Source: JAAYJT01 sp037445555 (GTDB lineage Bacteria; Bacteroidota; Bacteroidia; Bacteroidales; JAAYJT01). From it: a stretch of 64,000 nucleotides of DNA. Of the stretch, positions 1 through 7,426 are shown in pieces. The first letter of the stretch is position 1. Every line of letters starts with the position of its first letter. A program made the position numbers and the translations under genes. A model generated the notes under the pieces. That model was not told the DNA's origin. It saw only the letters and a program-made list of their open reading frames with translations, and ran no database searches. The DNA lies in the NCBI GenBank assembly GCA_037445555.1, contig JBBIKG010000003.1, forward strand, positions 1-64,000, written 5' to 3'.

Positions 1-594
1 GATACCGGCACTGCCCACCGTTTCAAGAAATGGGATCAGCGGAACCTGGTCCCCGGTGATAAACAACCATACAACAGCAAGCTACACTTTCACTCCTGAC
101 GAAGGGCAATGTGCAGATACCACCTCGATGGTGATTACCATCATCCCCGGGGTTACTCCGATGTTTGATTCTGTGGGGCCTTACTGTGCAGGATCTTCGA
201 TACCGGCACTGCCCACCGTTTCAAGAAATGGGATCAGCGGAACCTGGTCCCCGGTGATAAACAACCATACAACAGCAAGCTACACTTTCACTCCTGATGA
301 AGGGCAATGTGCAGATACCACTTCAATGGTAATTACCATCCTCCCCCGGGTTACTCCGGTGTTTGACCCTGTGGGACCTTATTGTGCAGGATCTTCGATA
401 CCGGCACTGCCCACCGTTTCAAGAAATGGGATCAGCGGAACCTGGTCGCCGGTGATTAGCAACCATACAACAGCAACCTACACCTTCACTCCTGATGAAG
501 GGCAATGTGCTGTAGCAGCTGATTTGTCTGTCACGATTATTCCTACTGTACTGCCTACTTTCCAACCCGTTGGGCCTTTTTGCCAGGATTCTGC
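1..594 (+). repeat. Tandem 198-bp coding repeat, three copies
   Basis: The segment starting GATACCGGCACTGCCCACC recurs at 1, 199 and 397, an exact period of 198 bp (66 codons). Copies 1 and 2 are almost identical in nucleotides; copy 3 diverges in its second half, and a fourth, more distant protein-level copy follows to about 750. More copies probably lie to the left of the window. Near identity in DNA implies recent duplication or gene conversion. Confidence 0.95.
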
Positions 595-2836
595 ACCGAC
601 CCATCTGCCGACAATTTCAAATGAAGGAGTGCGTGGCACTTGGAGCCCGGAGATTATACGAACTGATTCGGTTGGAGTATTCATATATACATTCACTCCT
701 GACAGCGGTCAGTGTGCCCTTGTCACTTCTTATCCGGTAACCATTCACCCGCTGGTTCGAACAACTTGCCCATCCTTTGAGCCAGTTTGCCAGAACAGTG
801 AGGTTATAATGTTCAGCCTACCGGGTACGGTAACTTACAAGGGAGTTAATATCACACAGTTCAATCCGGTAATTCCTGGTACTTATACCTTTATTTACAC
901 TTCGAATAGTGCTGTAGACTGTGTTGAAAGTTGCTCCTTCACGATCACAGTAACAGCCACTCCGCAGGTATTTGCAGGGGCTGATCGTGAAATAGAATCA
1001 GGTTCCTGGGTCACTATTACTGATGCCACAGCGTCTTCATCTTACCCCATTATAAGCTATTCATGGACTCCTGCCTCCGTATTTTTGGATCCCACGGCCC
1101 AGAGCCCAACCACCAGGGAAATGAATGAGACTACCACCGTGAGATTAACAGTCACAGATATTAACGGCTGCACCAGGGCAAGTGAACTTACAATTGCTGT
1201 TAAGAAATTACCTCTTGTGGTCAGAGTGCTTCCCTCTTCAGATGAAATTTGTCCTGGTGACCCAATTCAACTATTATCAAGTATCAAAGGCGGATCGGGT
1301 AAATATTCCTACAACTGGACTTCGGTGCCTGCAGGGTTTAAATCTGATGATCCGAGCCCAATAGTGAGCCCTTCACAAACTACCACATATATTTTGACAG
1401 TTAGCGATGGTGAGACGAGTATGTCCGGGATGATGAAAATTACTGTAAACGATCCCCCAAAAATAATGGCTGTTTACACCACCAATGTGAAGGGTTCAAC
1501 AGGTGGTAGTGCCTATATACTAGCCTCGGGGAATTATAAACCGTTCAAATACCGCATTGATTCGATTGGTGAATGGAAAAGTTCGCCGGAATTTATTACA
1601 CCAGAGCCCGGCAAGTTTACTGCATGGGTAATGGATGCTAAAGGCTGTGTATCGAGCTCACGGTTCGATATATATTTTGAGCAAAATGTTGACATCATTG
1701 CCAAAAACGGAGAAGGTTGTATGAACAGTGAGATATCTATCCCGATTAAAACAACAGGTGTTCAATATGTGGTTGGATTTACACTTCAGATCGAATTTGA
1801 TGAAAGTATAACAATGTTCAACAAGCTCACCGGTTTAAACAGCCAGATCAATGATAATAGTTTGCAAGTGGTCAGAATCAGGCCTGGGTTGATGCAAATT
1901 ATCTTTAATTCCAATAACAAAGCTGTCGATTTTGGTGTGGATGAGACATTATTCGTCATTACTTTTACTGCGTTGAACAAGGGCGTCTCGACACTTGTAT
2001 GGAACAACTCATTCTTCATTTATGCCAAGAAACTGAAAGGACAGCAGCCGGCTGTTGTAGTTCCGGGAACTATCACTGTTTTTTCATCTCCCGATGCCCT
2101 CATATCTGGTGGCGGTAACTATTGTGAAGGTACTTCCCTTACCCTCAGGGCGTCAAAAGAAGAAGCCGGAGTAACCTACACATGGAAAGATGGAAGCGGA
2201 AACTCCTGGAAAGGAAGCAGTTGGCCTTTGGGTAAACTTACCCCTGCGCACTCAGGTGTTTACCAACTTACGGCTGTTAATCAGTTCGGATGCGAAAATA
2301 TTACCATAGTGCCGGTCAAGGTCAATCCATTGCCGATAGTCAAACTTGCCGATTCAGACACCATCTGTATCCTTGAGCCAACGAAGATCACTCCGGGCCT
2401 GGGTTATTTGGCCTATACCTGGCAAGACCGTAGCACCAGGCCCACCTTTACAGTTGAGAAAGAAGGCCGCTATTGGGTTGAAGTAATTGACGAAAACGGA
2501 TGCGTCGGTAAGGCCAGTTTGGTGGTGATTCCTTGTGAATACAAACCCAAACCCGACGTAAATGCTTTCTGGCCGGAAGGTAGCGGGAGGAATACTACTT
2601 TTAACCCGTTGGCAGAGAACACAGTGATCTCAGATTACCGTATGGAAATATTCAATCGCTGGGGCGAGAAGGTGTTTGAGACCAACAGCCTTGCTCATGG
2701 GTGGGATGGGCAATTGAAATCAGGCAAACTTGCTCCTGCCGGTGTGTATGCCTGGGTGATCACATACAAGCTTCCTGTATTCTCAGCTACGCATCCGCAA
2801 AGTGTTATCCATGGAACGGTAGTTCTCATACGCTAA
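2..2836 (+). CDS. Large secreted repeat protein with T9SS type B sorting domain (5' partial)
   Basis: The reading frame is open to the left edge, so the N-terminus and signal peptide lie outside the window. From the left it shows three nearly identical 66-residue repeats and a fourth diverged one (to about 750), two PKD-like beta-sandwich domains (about 956-1460), a cohesin-like domain (about 1684-2090, with the GFTLQIEFD signature), an Ig-like domain (about 2095-2335), and a C-terminal domain containing EIFNRWGEKVF and GWDG. The last is the gliding-motility-associated C-terminal domain that directs export by the type IX secretion system. Such proteins are exported across the outer membrane and attached to the surface or released, often as adhesins. 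The ligand cannot be told from sequence. The domain assignments are by eye; the sorting domain is the most certain, the cohesin-like domain the least. Confidence 0.88.
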   Translation: MPALPTVSRNGISGTWSPVINNHTTASYTFTPDEGQCADTTSMVITIIPGVTPMFDSVGPYCAGSSIPALPTVSRNGISGTWSPVINNHTTASYTFTPDEGQCADTTSMVITILPRVTPVFDPVGPYCAGSSIPALPTVSRNGISGTWSPVISNHTTATYTFTPDEGQCAVAADLSVTIIPTVLPTFQPVGPFCQDSAPTHLPTISNEGVRGTWSPEIIRTDSVGVFIYTFTPDSGQCALVTSYPVTIHPLVRTTCPSFEPVCQNSEVIMFSLPGTVTYKGVNITQFNPVIPGTYTFIYTSNSAVDCVESCSFTITVTATPQVFAGADREIESGSWVTITDATASSSYPIISYSWTPASVFLDPTAQSPTTREMNETTTVRLTVTDINGCTRASELTIAVKKLPLVVRVLPSSDEICPGDPIQLLSSIKGGSGKYSYNWTSVPAGFKSDDPSPIVSPSQTTTYILTVSDGETSMSGMMKITVNDPPKIMAVYTTNVKGSTGGSAYILASGNYKPFKYRIDSIGEWKSSPEFITPEPGKFTAWVMDAKGCVSSSRFDIYFEQNVDIIAKNGEGCMNSEISIPIKTTGVQYVVGFTLQIEFDESITMFNKLTGLNSQINDNSLQVVRIRPGLMQIIFNSNNKAVDFGVDETLFVITFTALNKGVSTLVWNNSFFIYAKKLKGQQPAVVVPGTITVFSSPDALISGGGNYCEGTSLTLRASKEEAGVTYTWKDGSGNSWKGSSWPLGKLTPAHSGVYQLTAVNQFGCENITIVPVKVNPLPIVKLADSDTICILEPTKITPGLGYLAYTWQDRSTRPTFTVEKEGRYWVEVIDENGCVGKASLVVIPCEYKPKPDVNAFWPEGSGRNTTFNPLAENTVISDYRMEIFNRWGEKVFETNSLAHGWDGQLKSGKLAPAGVYAWVITYKLPVFSATHPQSVIHGTVVLIR

Positions 2837-3250
2837 TAGTTTCAAGTCTTCATTTTCAGTGAAAACACAGATAATACCAAGCTTTATAGGAATTCAATAT
2901 TATGTACTTTTTTGCCCTAACGCTTATTAAATGCCCGGTTTGCTGGTCTGGTCGCGAATCTCTTACGAGTCTGCGAGAATTGAAAGCAACGACGCTACAA
3001 TATTTGGTTACATGGATTGGATAGCCAGTTGATAATCAGGCGTGATCGTTATGGTTTTCTGCGCAGAACAAGGAAACTGGCAAAAAAACCATTTAATGAA
3101 TAGGTTTCGCTTTTTTTTAAAAAAAAGAGCGGCATTCCTGCCGCTCTCCTGTCCTCTTAGAGGGAAAAATTCAATGTCGGTTTTGTCGTACGAGTAGTGT
3201 TAAGTTTCAAAAACTAACTAGTGGCGGTGATATAGGTTTTTGAATTTCAA
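2837..3250. other. Intergenic stretch without a supported gene
   Basis: This 414-bp gap separates the convergent ends of the T9SS protein gene and the sulfur operon. Both strands carry scattered stops and no credible coding region was seen. The only recognised element is the minus-strand terminator near 3119-3147. Confidence 0.6.
3119..3147 (-). terminator. Rho-independent terminator of the sulfur operon
   Basis: A perfect 9-bp stem (AGAGCGGCA / TGCCGCTCT) with a TTCC loop at 3126-3147 is followed, reading the minus strand, by a run of eight T. It lies about 100 nt beyond the stop codon of the last operon gene. Confidence 0.88.
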
Positions 3251-4099
3251 CTATTTATTTGTTTTGCCGGGATTCGTATGCTCCCATTCGTTGTAGCCAC
3301 CGTCATATGCCTTCACGTTAGGGTATTGCAGAACACTTGTCAACGCCAAAAAATGAAGTCCTGTTCTGACTCCTGAGCTGCAGTAAAGAATCACTTCTTT
3401 ATCCTTTCCAACGTTTTTAGCAGCATACACCTTTTCAAGGTCGGCTTTGGATTTCAACATTCCATCAGCAGTGAGCAGCTCTTTGTATTCGATATTGATA
3501 GCTCCGGGGATATGTCCCTTGCTATTATTTTCGGCGCCTTTATATTCACCCGGGGCACGGCAGTCAATGAGCACAACATTAGACTTCAGCGAGGCAACTT
3601 CCTGCATGGCAGCCATATGTTTCTTAACAGGTGAGGGTGTAAATGTAGCTTTGGCGATGGTTGACGGATTTCGTGTTACGGGCTTACGTCCCTTTTTCCA
3701 GGCCTCCATTCCGCCATCTAAATATTTTACATCAGCGGCACCCAGGTATTTAATAATCATATATAGGCGAGCTGCATAACGTCCGTCAAACTCATCGTAA
3801 ACCACAATTTGGTTTTTTTCCGAAACGCCTTTGTCTCCAAGGATTTTGGCAATTTCACCATCCGTTGCCAGCAAACCCTCTGGTTTGCCTGGTTTGTCGA
3901 AGCTGTTGTAGGGAATATTTATTGCTCCGGCGATATGCACTTTGGCATATTCGGCCGCCGGACCTGCACTTACGATTACCAGCTTGGCATTTTTAAGATT
4001 TTTTGACAGATCTTCCACTGAAATTAAGTCTTGCGACATAAGATTGGCCATGCTGCCTAAAAGCAACACCGTTCCGATCAATAAACTTTTTGTTTTCAT
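3251..4099 (-). CDS. Exported two-domain sulfurtransferase (rhodanese)
   Basis: The protein (282 aa) starts with a signal peptide (about residues 1-22) and contains two rhodanese domains. The N-terminal domain has YDEFDG where the active-site loop would be and so lacks the catalytic Cys. The C-terminal domain has CSSGVR with Cys240 and the upstream LIDCRAPGEY signature. This one-active-one-inactive layout is that of thiosulfate or 3-mercaptopyruvate sulfurtransferases, which move a sulfane sulfur to a thiophilic acceptor such as cyanide or thiols. The export signal places it in the periplasm. It is the last gene of the six-gene operon, 13 nt downstream of the porin. The substrate is not fixed by the sequence; the loop matches neither classical CRKGVT nor CGSGVT exactly. 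Confidence 0.88.
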   Translation of the reverse strand: MKTKSLLIGTVLLLGSMANLMSQDLISVEDLSKNLKNAKLVIVSAGPAAEYAKVHIAGAINIPYNSFDKPGKPEGLLATDGEIAKILGDKGVSEKNQIVVYDEFDGRYAARLYMIIKYLGAADVKYLDGGMEAWKKGRKPVTRNPSTIAKATFTPSPVKKHMAAMQEVASLKSNVVLIDCRAPGEYKGAENNSKGHIPGAINIEYKELLTADGMLKSKADLEKVYAAKNVGKDKEVILYCSSGVRTGLHFLALTSVLQYPNVKAYDGGYNEWEHTNPGKTNK

Positions 4100-4112
4100 A
4101 GTAATAGTTATT

Positions 4113-5153
4113 TTAGAAGGTAACCTGAAACTGAATCAGCAATTCGTCATTCTTTACTTCCATCTTCTCTTCGGCCTTATAAAGATAGTTGAGCTGGATA
4201 CGTGTCCAGTCATTCAGCCAGTAGTTAAACCCGAATGCCATTGTATGCTCCACCCTGTTTGGTGTATCACGGTCTGTATTCCAATTTTCGTACCGAAAAA
4301 CCGGCTGCAGGTTCCAGGGTGTTTTATACATGGCGGTTACATGGTATCCGCTACGGTTAAGATTTCCTTCAACAATCGTTGGGTCACCGCCGCAGCCGCC
4401 ACCTACAACGTATGAGCCTTTGTCTTTACCTGAAATATATTCACCAATCAGGTCGAAATTTTTATAGTTCATTTGCACATCAGCCGCCCATCTGAAGCGC
4501 GAATCTTCTTCGGTAGAATTGTCAACCACACTGGGGTGTTGTCCGTATTGCATGCCGCCACCCAATTTAATAAAACTTAGCGGAGCAAGCACGATGCGGC
4601 TATGGAAGGTTTTTCCTTGGTTATTATCAAAAATGCCTTTTCCGGTTCCGTTCGTCAAAGCAAGACTGTATGAAAGCTTCTGATCGAGCACCGATCCTGA
4701 AATCATCACTCCCAGGTCCCTGTCGGGGCTTACAAGATTCTGTATGGCGGCAGCCCTGTAGATTGTGTTGAGGGAGTTACATGCCGTACTCATATCCAGG
4801 GTAAAAGGAGATTTAAACTGACCGATGGAGAATTTTGCAAATGAAAACCTCTGGTAAGAAATAAAGGCGTCAAGTAAGAAGGGGTTTTCGTCTTTAAAAG
4901 CACTCGTTTCAAGCACGGCATAGTAAAGAATGTCGTAGGGAATATTTCCGGTAACACCGATGCGTGCACGGTTAAAGGTAAAGGAACTTTTGGCTCCGTC
5001 TTTTAAAAACTTGGTTTCAAACTGTGGTTGAATAAATCCTATCAGGCTGATTCCCTCACTGCTTTTTGGGGGGGCGCAGCCCTGAGCAATTGCCTGATGC
5101 TGGGCATAGAATCCTGCAATGATTACAAGTAATAAAAAGCGTATTGTTTTCAC
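4113..5153 (-). CDS. Outer-membrane porin, phosphate-selective porin O/P-like
   Basis: The predicted product has a hydrophobic signal segment ending near AIAQG, then regularly alternating beta-strand sequence, and a C-terminal phenylalanine (QFQVTF) typical of outer-membrane barrels. The pattern resembles the OprO/OprP porin family (for example SIGQFKSPF and RDLGVMISG). I chose a GTG start at 5153, directly before the signal peptide; an in-frame ATG at 5219 would add 22 residues that do not look like a signal sequence, so the start is uncertain. It lies between two rhodanese genes of the operon and may carry an anionic sulfur substrate (thiosulfate, tetrathionate) across the outer membrane. 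That substrate is inference from context; the OprO/P resemblance alone indicates anion preference at most. Confidence 0.8.
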   Translation of the reverse strand: MKTIRFLLLVIIAGFYAQHQAIAQGCAPPKSSEGISLIGFIQPQFETKFLKDGAKSSFTFNRARIGVTGNIPYDILYYAVLETSAFKDENPFLLDAFISYQRFSFAKFSIGQFKSPFTLDMSTACNSLNTIYRAAAIQNLVSPDRDLGVMISGSVLDQKLSYSLALTNGTGKGIFDNNQGKTFHSRIVLAPLSFIKLGGGMQYGQHPSVVDNSTEEDSRFRWAADVQMNYKNFDLIGEYISGKDKGSYVVGGGCGGDPTIVEGNLNRSGYHVTAMYKTPWNLQPVFRYENWNTDRDTPNRVEHTMAFGFNYWLNDWTRIQLNYLYKAEEKMEVKNDELLIQFQVTF

Positions 5154-5261
5154 GGTTGTTTGTTTTAATGAACTGGTTGTTCTTTTGATAAGAAACCAGG
5201 GCTTGCATACTGCCTGCATTGGCCCTGGTTTCTATTGCCTTTAAAGCAGGCGGGGTGATGA

Positions 5262-6236
5262 TTAGTTGGTAACCAAAGGCAGATTTTGCTGCCCTTCGGG
5301 CCACTTGTTTGATGTCAGTAGCGAGTTTACCAAGGCGTTTGATCCCCATTGCAGGCCCCATGCGTCAAAACCTAATACTCTAAGGTAGAAGGTTACTGCT
5401 GCTGAAGTTTGTCCTGTCCAGCAGTAGGGAACAATCTTCTTGCTGGGATCTAAGTTGTTGATTTCACCGGCAGCAAGGGTCATCGGATTGATACGGTAAG
5501 CCCCCACGAAGTGACCGTTGCCGTTTGCTGCAACGTTCGCATCGGTCCAGTAATTAACGATAAAGTAGTTAGATGGAGTGGCTAATACGTCAGCTGGGAG
5601 CACAAATTTGGTTCCTTCATTTAAAACAGCTGCGATTCTTTCTTTTAGAATAGTAGCGCCCAAATCTGAATCGCTCTTAATTACTGGCGTTTTGGTGGCG
5701 GCCACAGGTGTGAGAAAAGCCGGAGGAGTTTTCCAGTTGGCATGTCCCGTAGCGATATTCCCAATTCTTGAGGTCCAGACATCTCTGGTTGATGTCCAGG
5801 CACTCATGCCCCACTTCAGGAAGAATGTGTTGGGATAGCCACTGAGGCGGCAGGCCGCCAGAGCGAAGGCTGCGGTTTGTCCTGAGTAACAGACAAGCAT
5901 GATTTTTTTTGTGCCGGCTTTGGCGGCTTCTGTCAGAACATTGGCAAGGGTAGTGTTTACAGCTCCCTGGATACGGCCGGCTGCAAAGTCGGTGGCAGAA
6001 CGCAGGTCGATGATGTAATAGTCAGATAAAGTGGTATTCAGGGTGGCAGCTGGTACAGCCCAGGCTTGTCCGCCCACTGTGGCATGTACTGAAGGAAGGT
6101 CCATGGTGGATGCGTTGGCCTTCAGGTAGTCGAACAGAATCTGATACTTGTTAGGTTCCTCTTCTTTCTTACACCCGGTAATCAGCATAGTTGGTATTAC
6201 CAGGGCCATCAATAGATAAAGACTGATTTTTTTCAT
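5262..6236 (-). CDS. Lipoprotein with two rhodanese domains, both with catalytic Cys
   Basis: The 324-aa protein begins with a lipoprotein signal peptide (LITGC, Cys22), so it is probably anchored in the envelope and faces the periplasm or surface. Two rhodanese-like domains follow. The first carries IIDLRSATDF and an active loop CYSGQTA (Cys116); the second carries CWTGQTS (Cys272). Both retain the loop Cys, unlike ordinary tandem sulfurtransferases, in which the N-terminal Cys is lost. The loop form C-x-x-G-Q-T/S is closest to that of single-domain envelope rhodaneses. It lies 37 nt downstream of another rhodanese lipoprotein and upstream of the porin. The natural sulfur donor and acceptor are unknown. 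Confidence 0.85.
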   Translation of the reverse strand: MKKISLYLLMALVIPTMLITGCKKEEEPNKYQILFDYLKANASTMDLPSVHATVGGQAWAVPAATLNTTLSDYYIIDLRSATDFAAGRIQGAVNTTLANVLTEAAKAGTKKIMLVCYSGQTAAFALAACRLSGYPNTFFLKWGMSAWTSTRDVWTSRIGNIATGHANWKTPPAFLTPVAATKTPVIKSDSDLGATILKERIAAVLNEGTKFVLPADVLATPSNYFIVNYWTDANVAANGNGHFVGAYRINPMTLAAGEINNLDPSKKIVPYCWTGQTSAAVTFYLRVLGFDAWGLQWGSNALVNSLLTSNKWPEGQQNLPLVTN

Positions 6237-6273
6237 AGTACTTGATTTGGTTTGATTAATAATTATTTGTTTA

Positions 6274-6783
6274 CTAGCAACTTCCAGATTTGGCAGGAGC
6301 GCTTCCCTGTCCCGAAAGCTTATCCAGGGCTTTCTCGAAAATCTCAGGATAGGTTAACTCCCAGTTTTTATATCCGTCCTTGATGACGAAAATATTTTTG
6401 TAACCAAGTTTCTTAAGGCTCACTGCAGCCAATGTACTTCTTTGCCCTTTCAGACAATACAATATAATACGGTCCTCCTTGGCAGGCTCATACAGACCGG
6501 TTTGTTCCCAGAATATTGGGTCATTTATGCTAAACTCAAGGCTTCCTCTCGGAATATTTACGCTTCCCGGTATATACCCTTTGTAGTGTTCCAGCTCCTG
6601 CCTAACATCGATCAGGGTATAGGTTTCGTAGTTTTCCATAAGGGTGTGAAGCTCCTCAGGGGTCATAAACTGGACCTCTTTACAGGCTTTTTCAACCATT
6701 TGGTCGGTCGAGTCGAACTTTTCGTTCTTGCTGCACGAAACCATCAATGCAGCTATCGCAAATGCGAGAAATATTTTTTTCAT
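6274..6783 (-). CDS. Single-domain rhodanese lipoprotein
   Basis: This 169-aa protein has a lipoprotein signal (LMVSC, Cys17) and one rhodanese domain: LIDVRQELEHYKGYIPG, then the active loop CLKGQRS with Cys110, then the usual AAVSLKKLGYKN helix and GYKNWEL end. Rhodaneses accept sulfane sulfur as a Cys persulfide and pass it on. The lipid anchor places it in the envelope. It begins 11 nt after the cytochrome b gene and precedes the two-domain rhodanese lipoprotein, so the two lipoproteins are probably co-transcribed and may act in sequence. The C-terminus ends in a short SGQGSAPAKSGSC tail with an extra Cys, of unknown meaning. Confidence 0.88.
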   Translation of the reverse strand: MKKIFLAFAIAALMVSCSKNEKFDSTDQMVEKACKEVQFMTPEELHTLMENYETYTLIDVRQELEHYKGYIPGSVNIPRGSLEFSINDPIFWEQTGLYEPAKEDRIILYCLKGQRSTLAAVSLKKLGYKNIFVIKDGYKNWELTYPEIFEKALDKLSGQGSAPAKSGSC

Positions 6784-6794
6784 AGGTGTTGAAA

Positions 6795-7415
6795 TTATTG
6801 ATTGGCTTTTTCTGTTTCGTTGGAAGAGTGCTGACTTACACCGGTAATCATTTCTTTGACATGGGTAGTGACATTTTCCCCAGTGGTTGTCATATACAGG
6901 TGGATGATCACAAATGCAATTACAAGAAAGGCTATTACAGTATGGCCGACAGCGATGATTCTGAGCATTTCGCCATCTATAGGATTGCCGGGATATCGAA
7001 AATACATGTATAGAAGCCCGGAGATGATTTGTGCCGGAAAGGCTAAAATGATCAACGCCAGATATACCAGCCTTTGTATGGGGTTAAACTTGTTTTCATA
7101 GGTTTTGTCAACGAATGGTGGAGGCTCCTTGCGAAAGATACCCTTGGTGTAATAATTTACCTGGGCTTTGAACTTCTTCGTGGTTGGGATATAATTTTTA
7201 TAATTTCCACCGGCAAACATCCAGAATAAGGTGAGTGCGGTTAGTCCCATAAAGAAAAATGCGGCAGAGTTGTGAATTAGTACAGCTTGCTCGAAGCCAA
7301 ACAGTATCAGATCGCCGTGGATTTCAAAGCCGGTTATAGTAAGCAAAACTACCAGCGCCATCTGTGTCCAGTGCCAGAAGCGTTCGAATTTGCTGTATAA
7401 TACTTTTTGAGTCAT
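6795..7415 (-). CDS. Membrane cytochrome b subunit (thiosulfate-reductase/hydrogenase b type)
   Basis: The 206-aa protein has four predicted membrane helices with histidines suited to bind two b-type hemes: RFWHW near residue 15, EIHGD near 33, LIHNSA near 48, and VGHT plus IIHLYM in the later helices. This is the four-helix di-heme cytochrome b fold of Ni/Fe-hydrogenase, formate dehydrogenase gamma and PhsC-like subunits, which exchange electrons between the quinone pool and a periplasmic partner. It lies 11 nt downstream of the octaheme cytochrome gene, which is the obvious partner. No Mo-pterin or iron-sulfur subunit is present nearby, so the octaheme protein would have to be the catalytic unit. 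Confidence 0.85.
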   Translation of the reverse strand: MTQKVLYSKFERFWHWTQMALVVLLTITGFEIHGDLILFGFEQAVLIHNSAAFFFMGLTALTLFWMFAGGNYKNYIPTTKKFKAQVNYYTKGIFRKEPPPFVDKTYENKFNPIQRLVYLALIILAFPAQIISGLLYMYFRYPGNPIDGEMLRIIAVGHTVIAFLVIAFVIIHLYMTTTGENVTTHVKEMITGVSQHSSNETEKANQ

Positions 7416-7426
7416 GAAGGTATTTG

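Noticed and set aside
1..594. Regular repeats resembling a CRISPR array
   Set aside because: The 198-bp period is in frame and encodes protein domains; there are no short repeats with unique spacers and no cas genes.
2900..3110. Possible transposase remnant in the gap after the T9SS gene
   Set aside because: Translation in all frames gives frequent stops and no transposase motif; no terminal repeats were seen.
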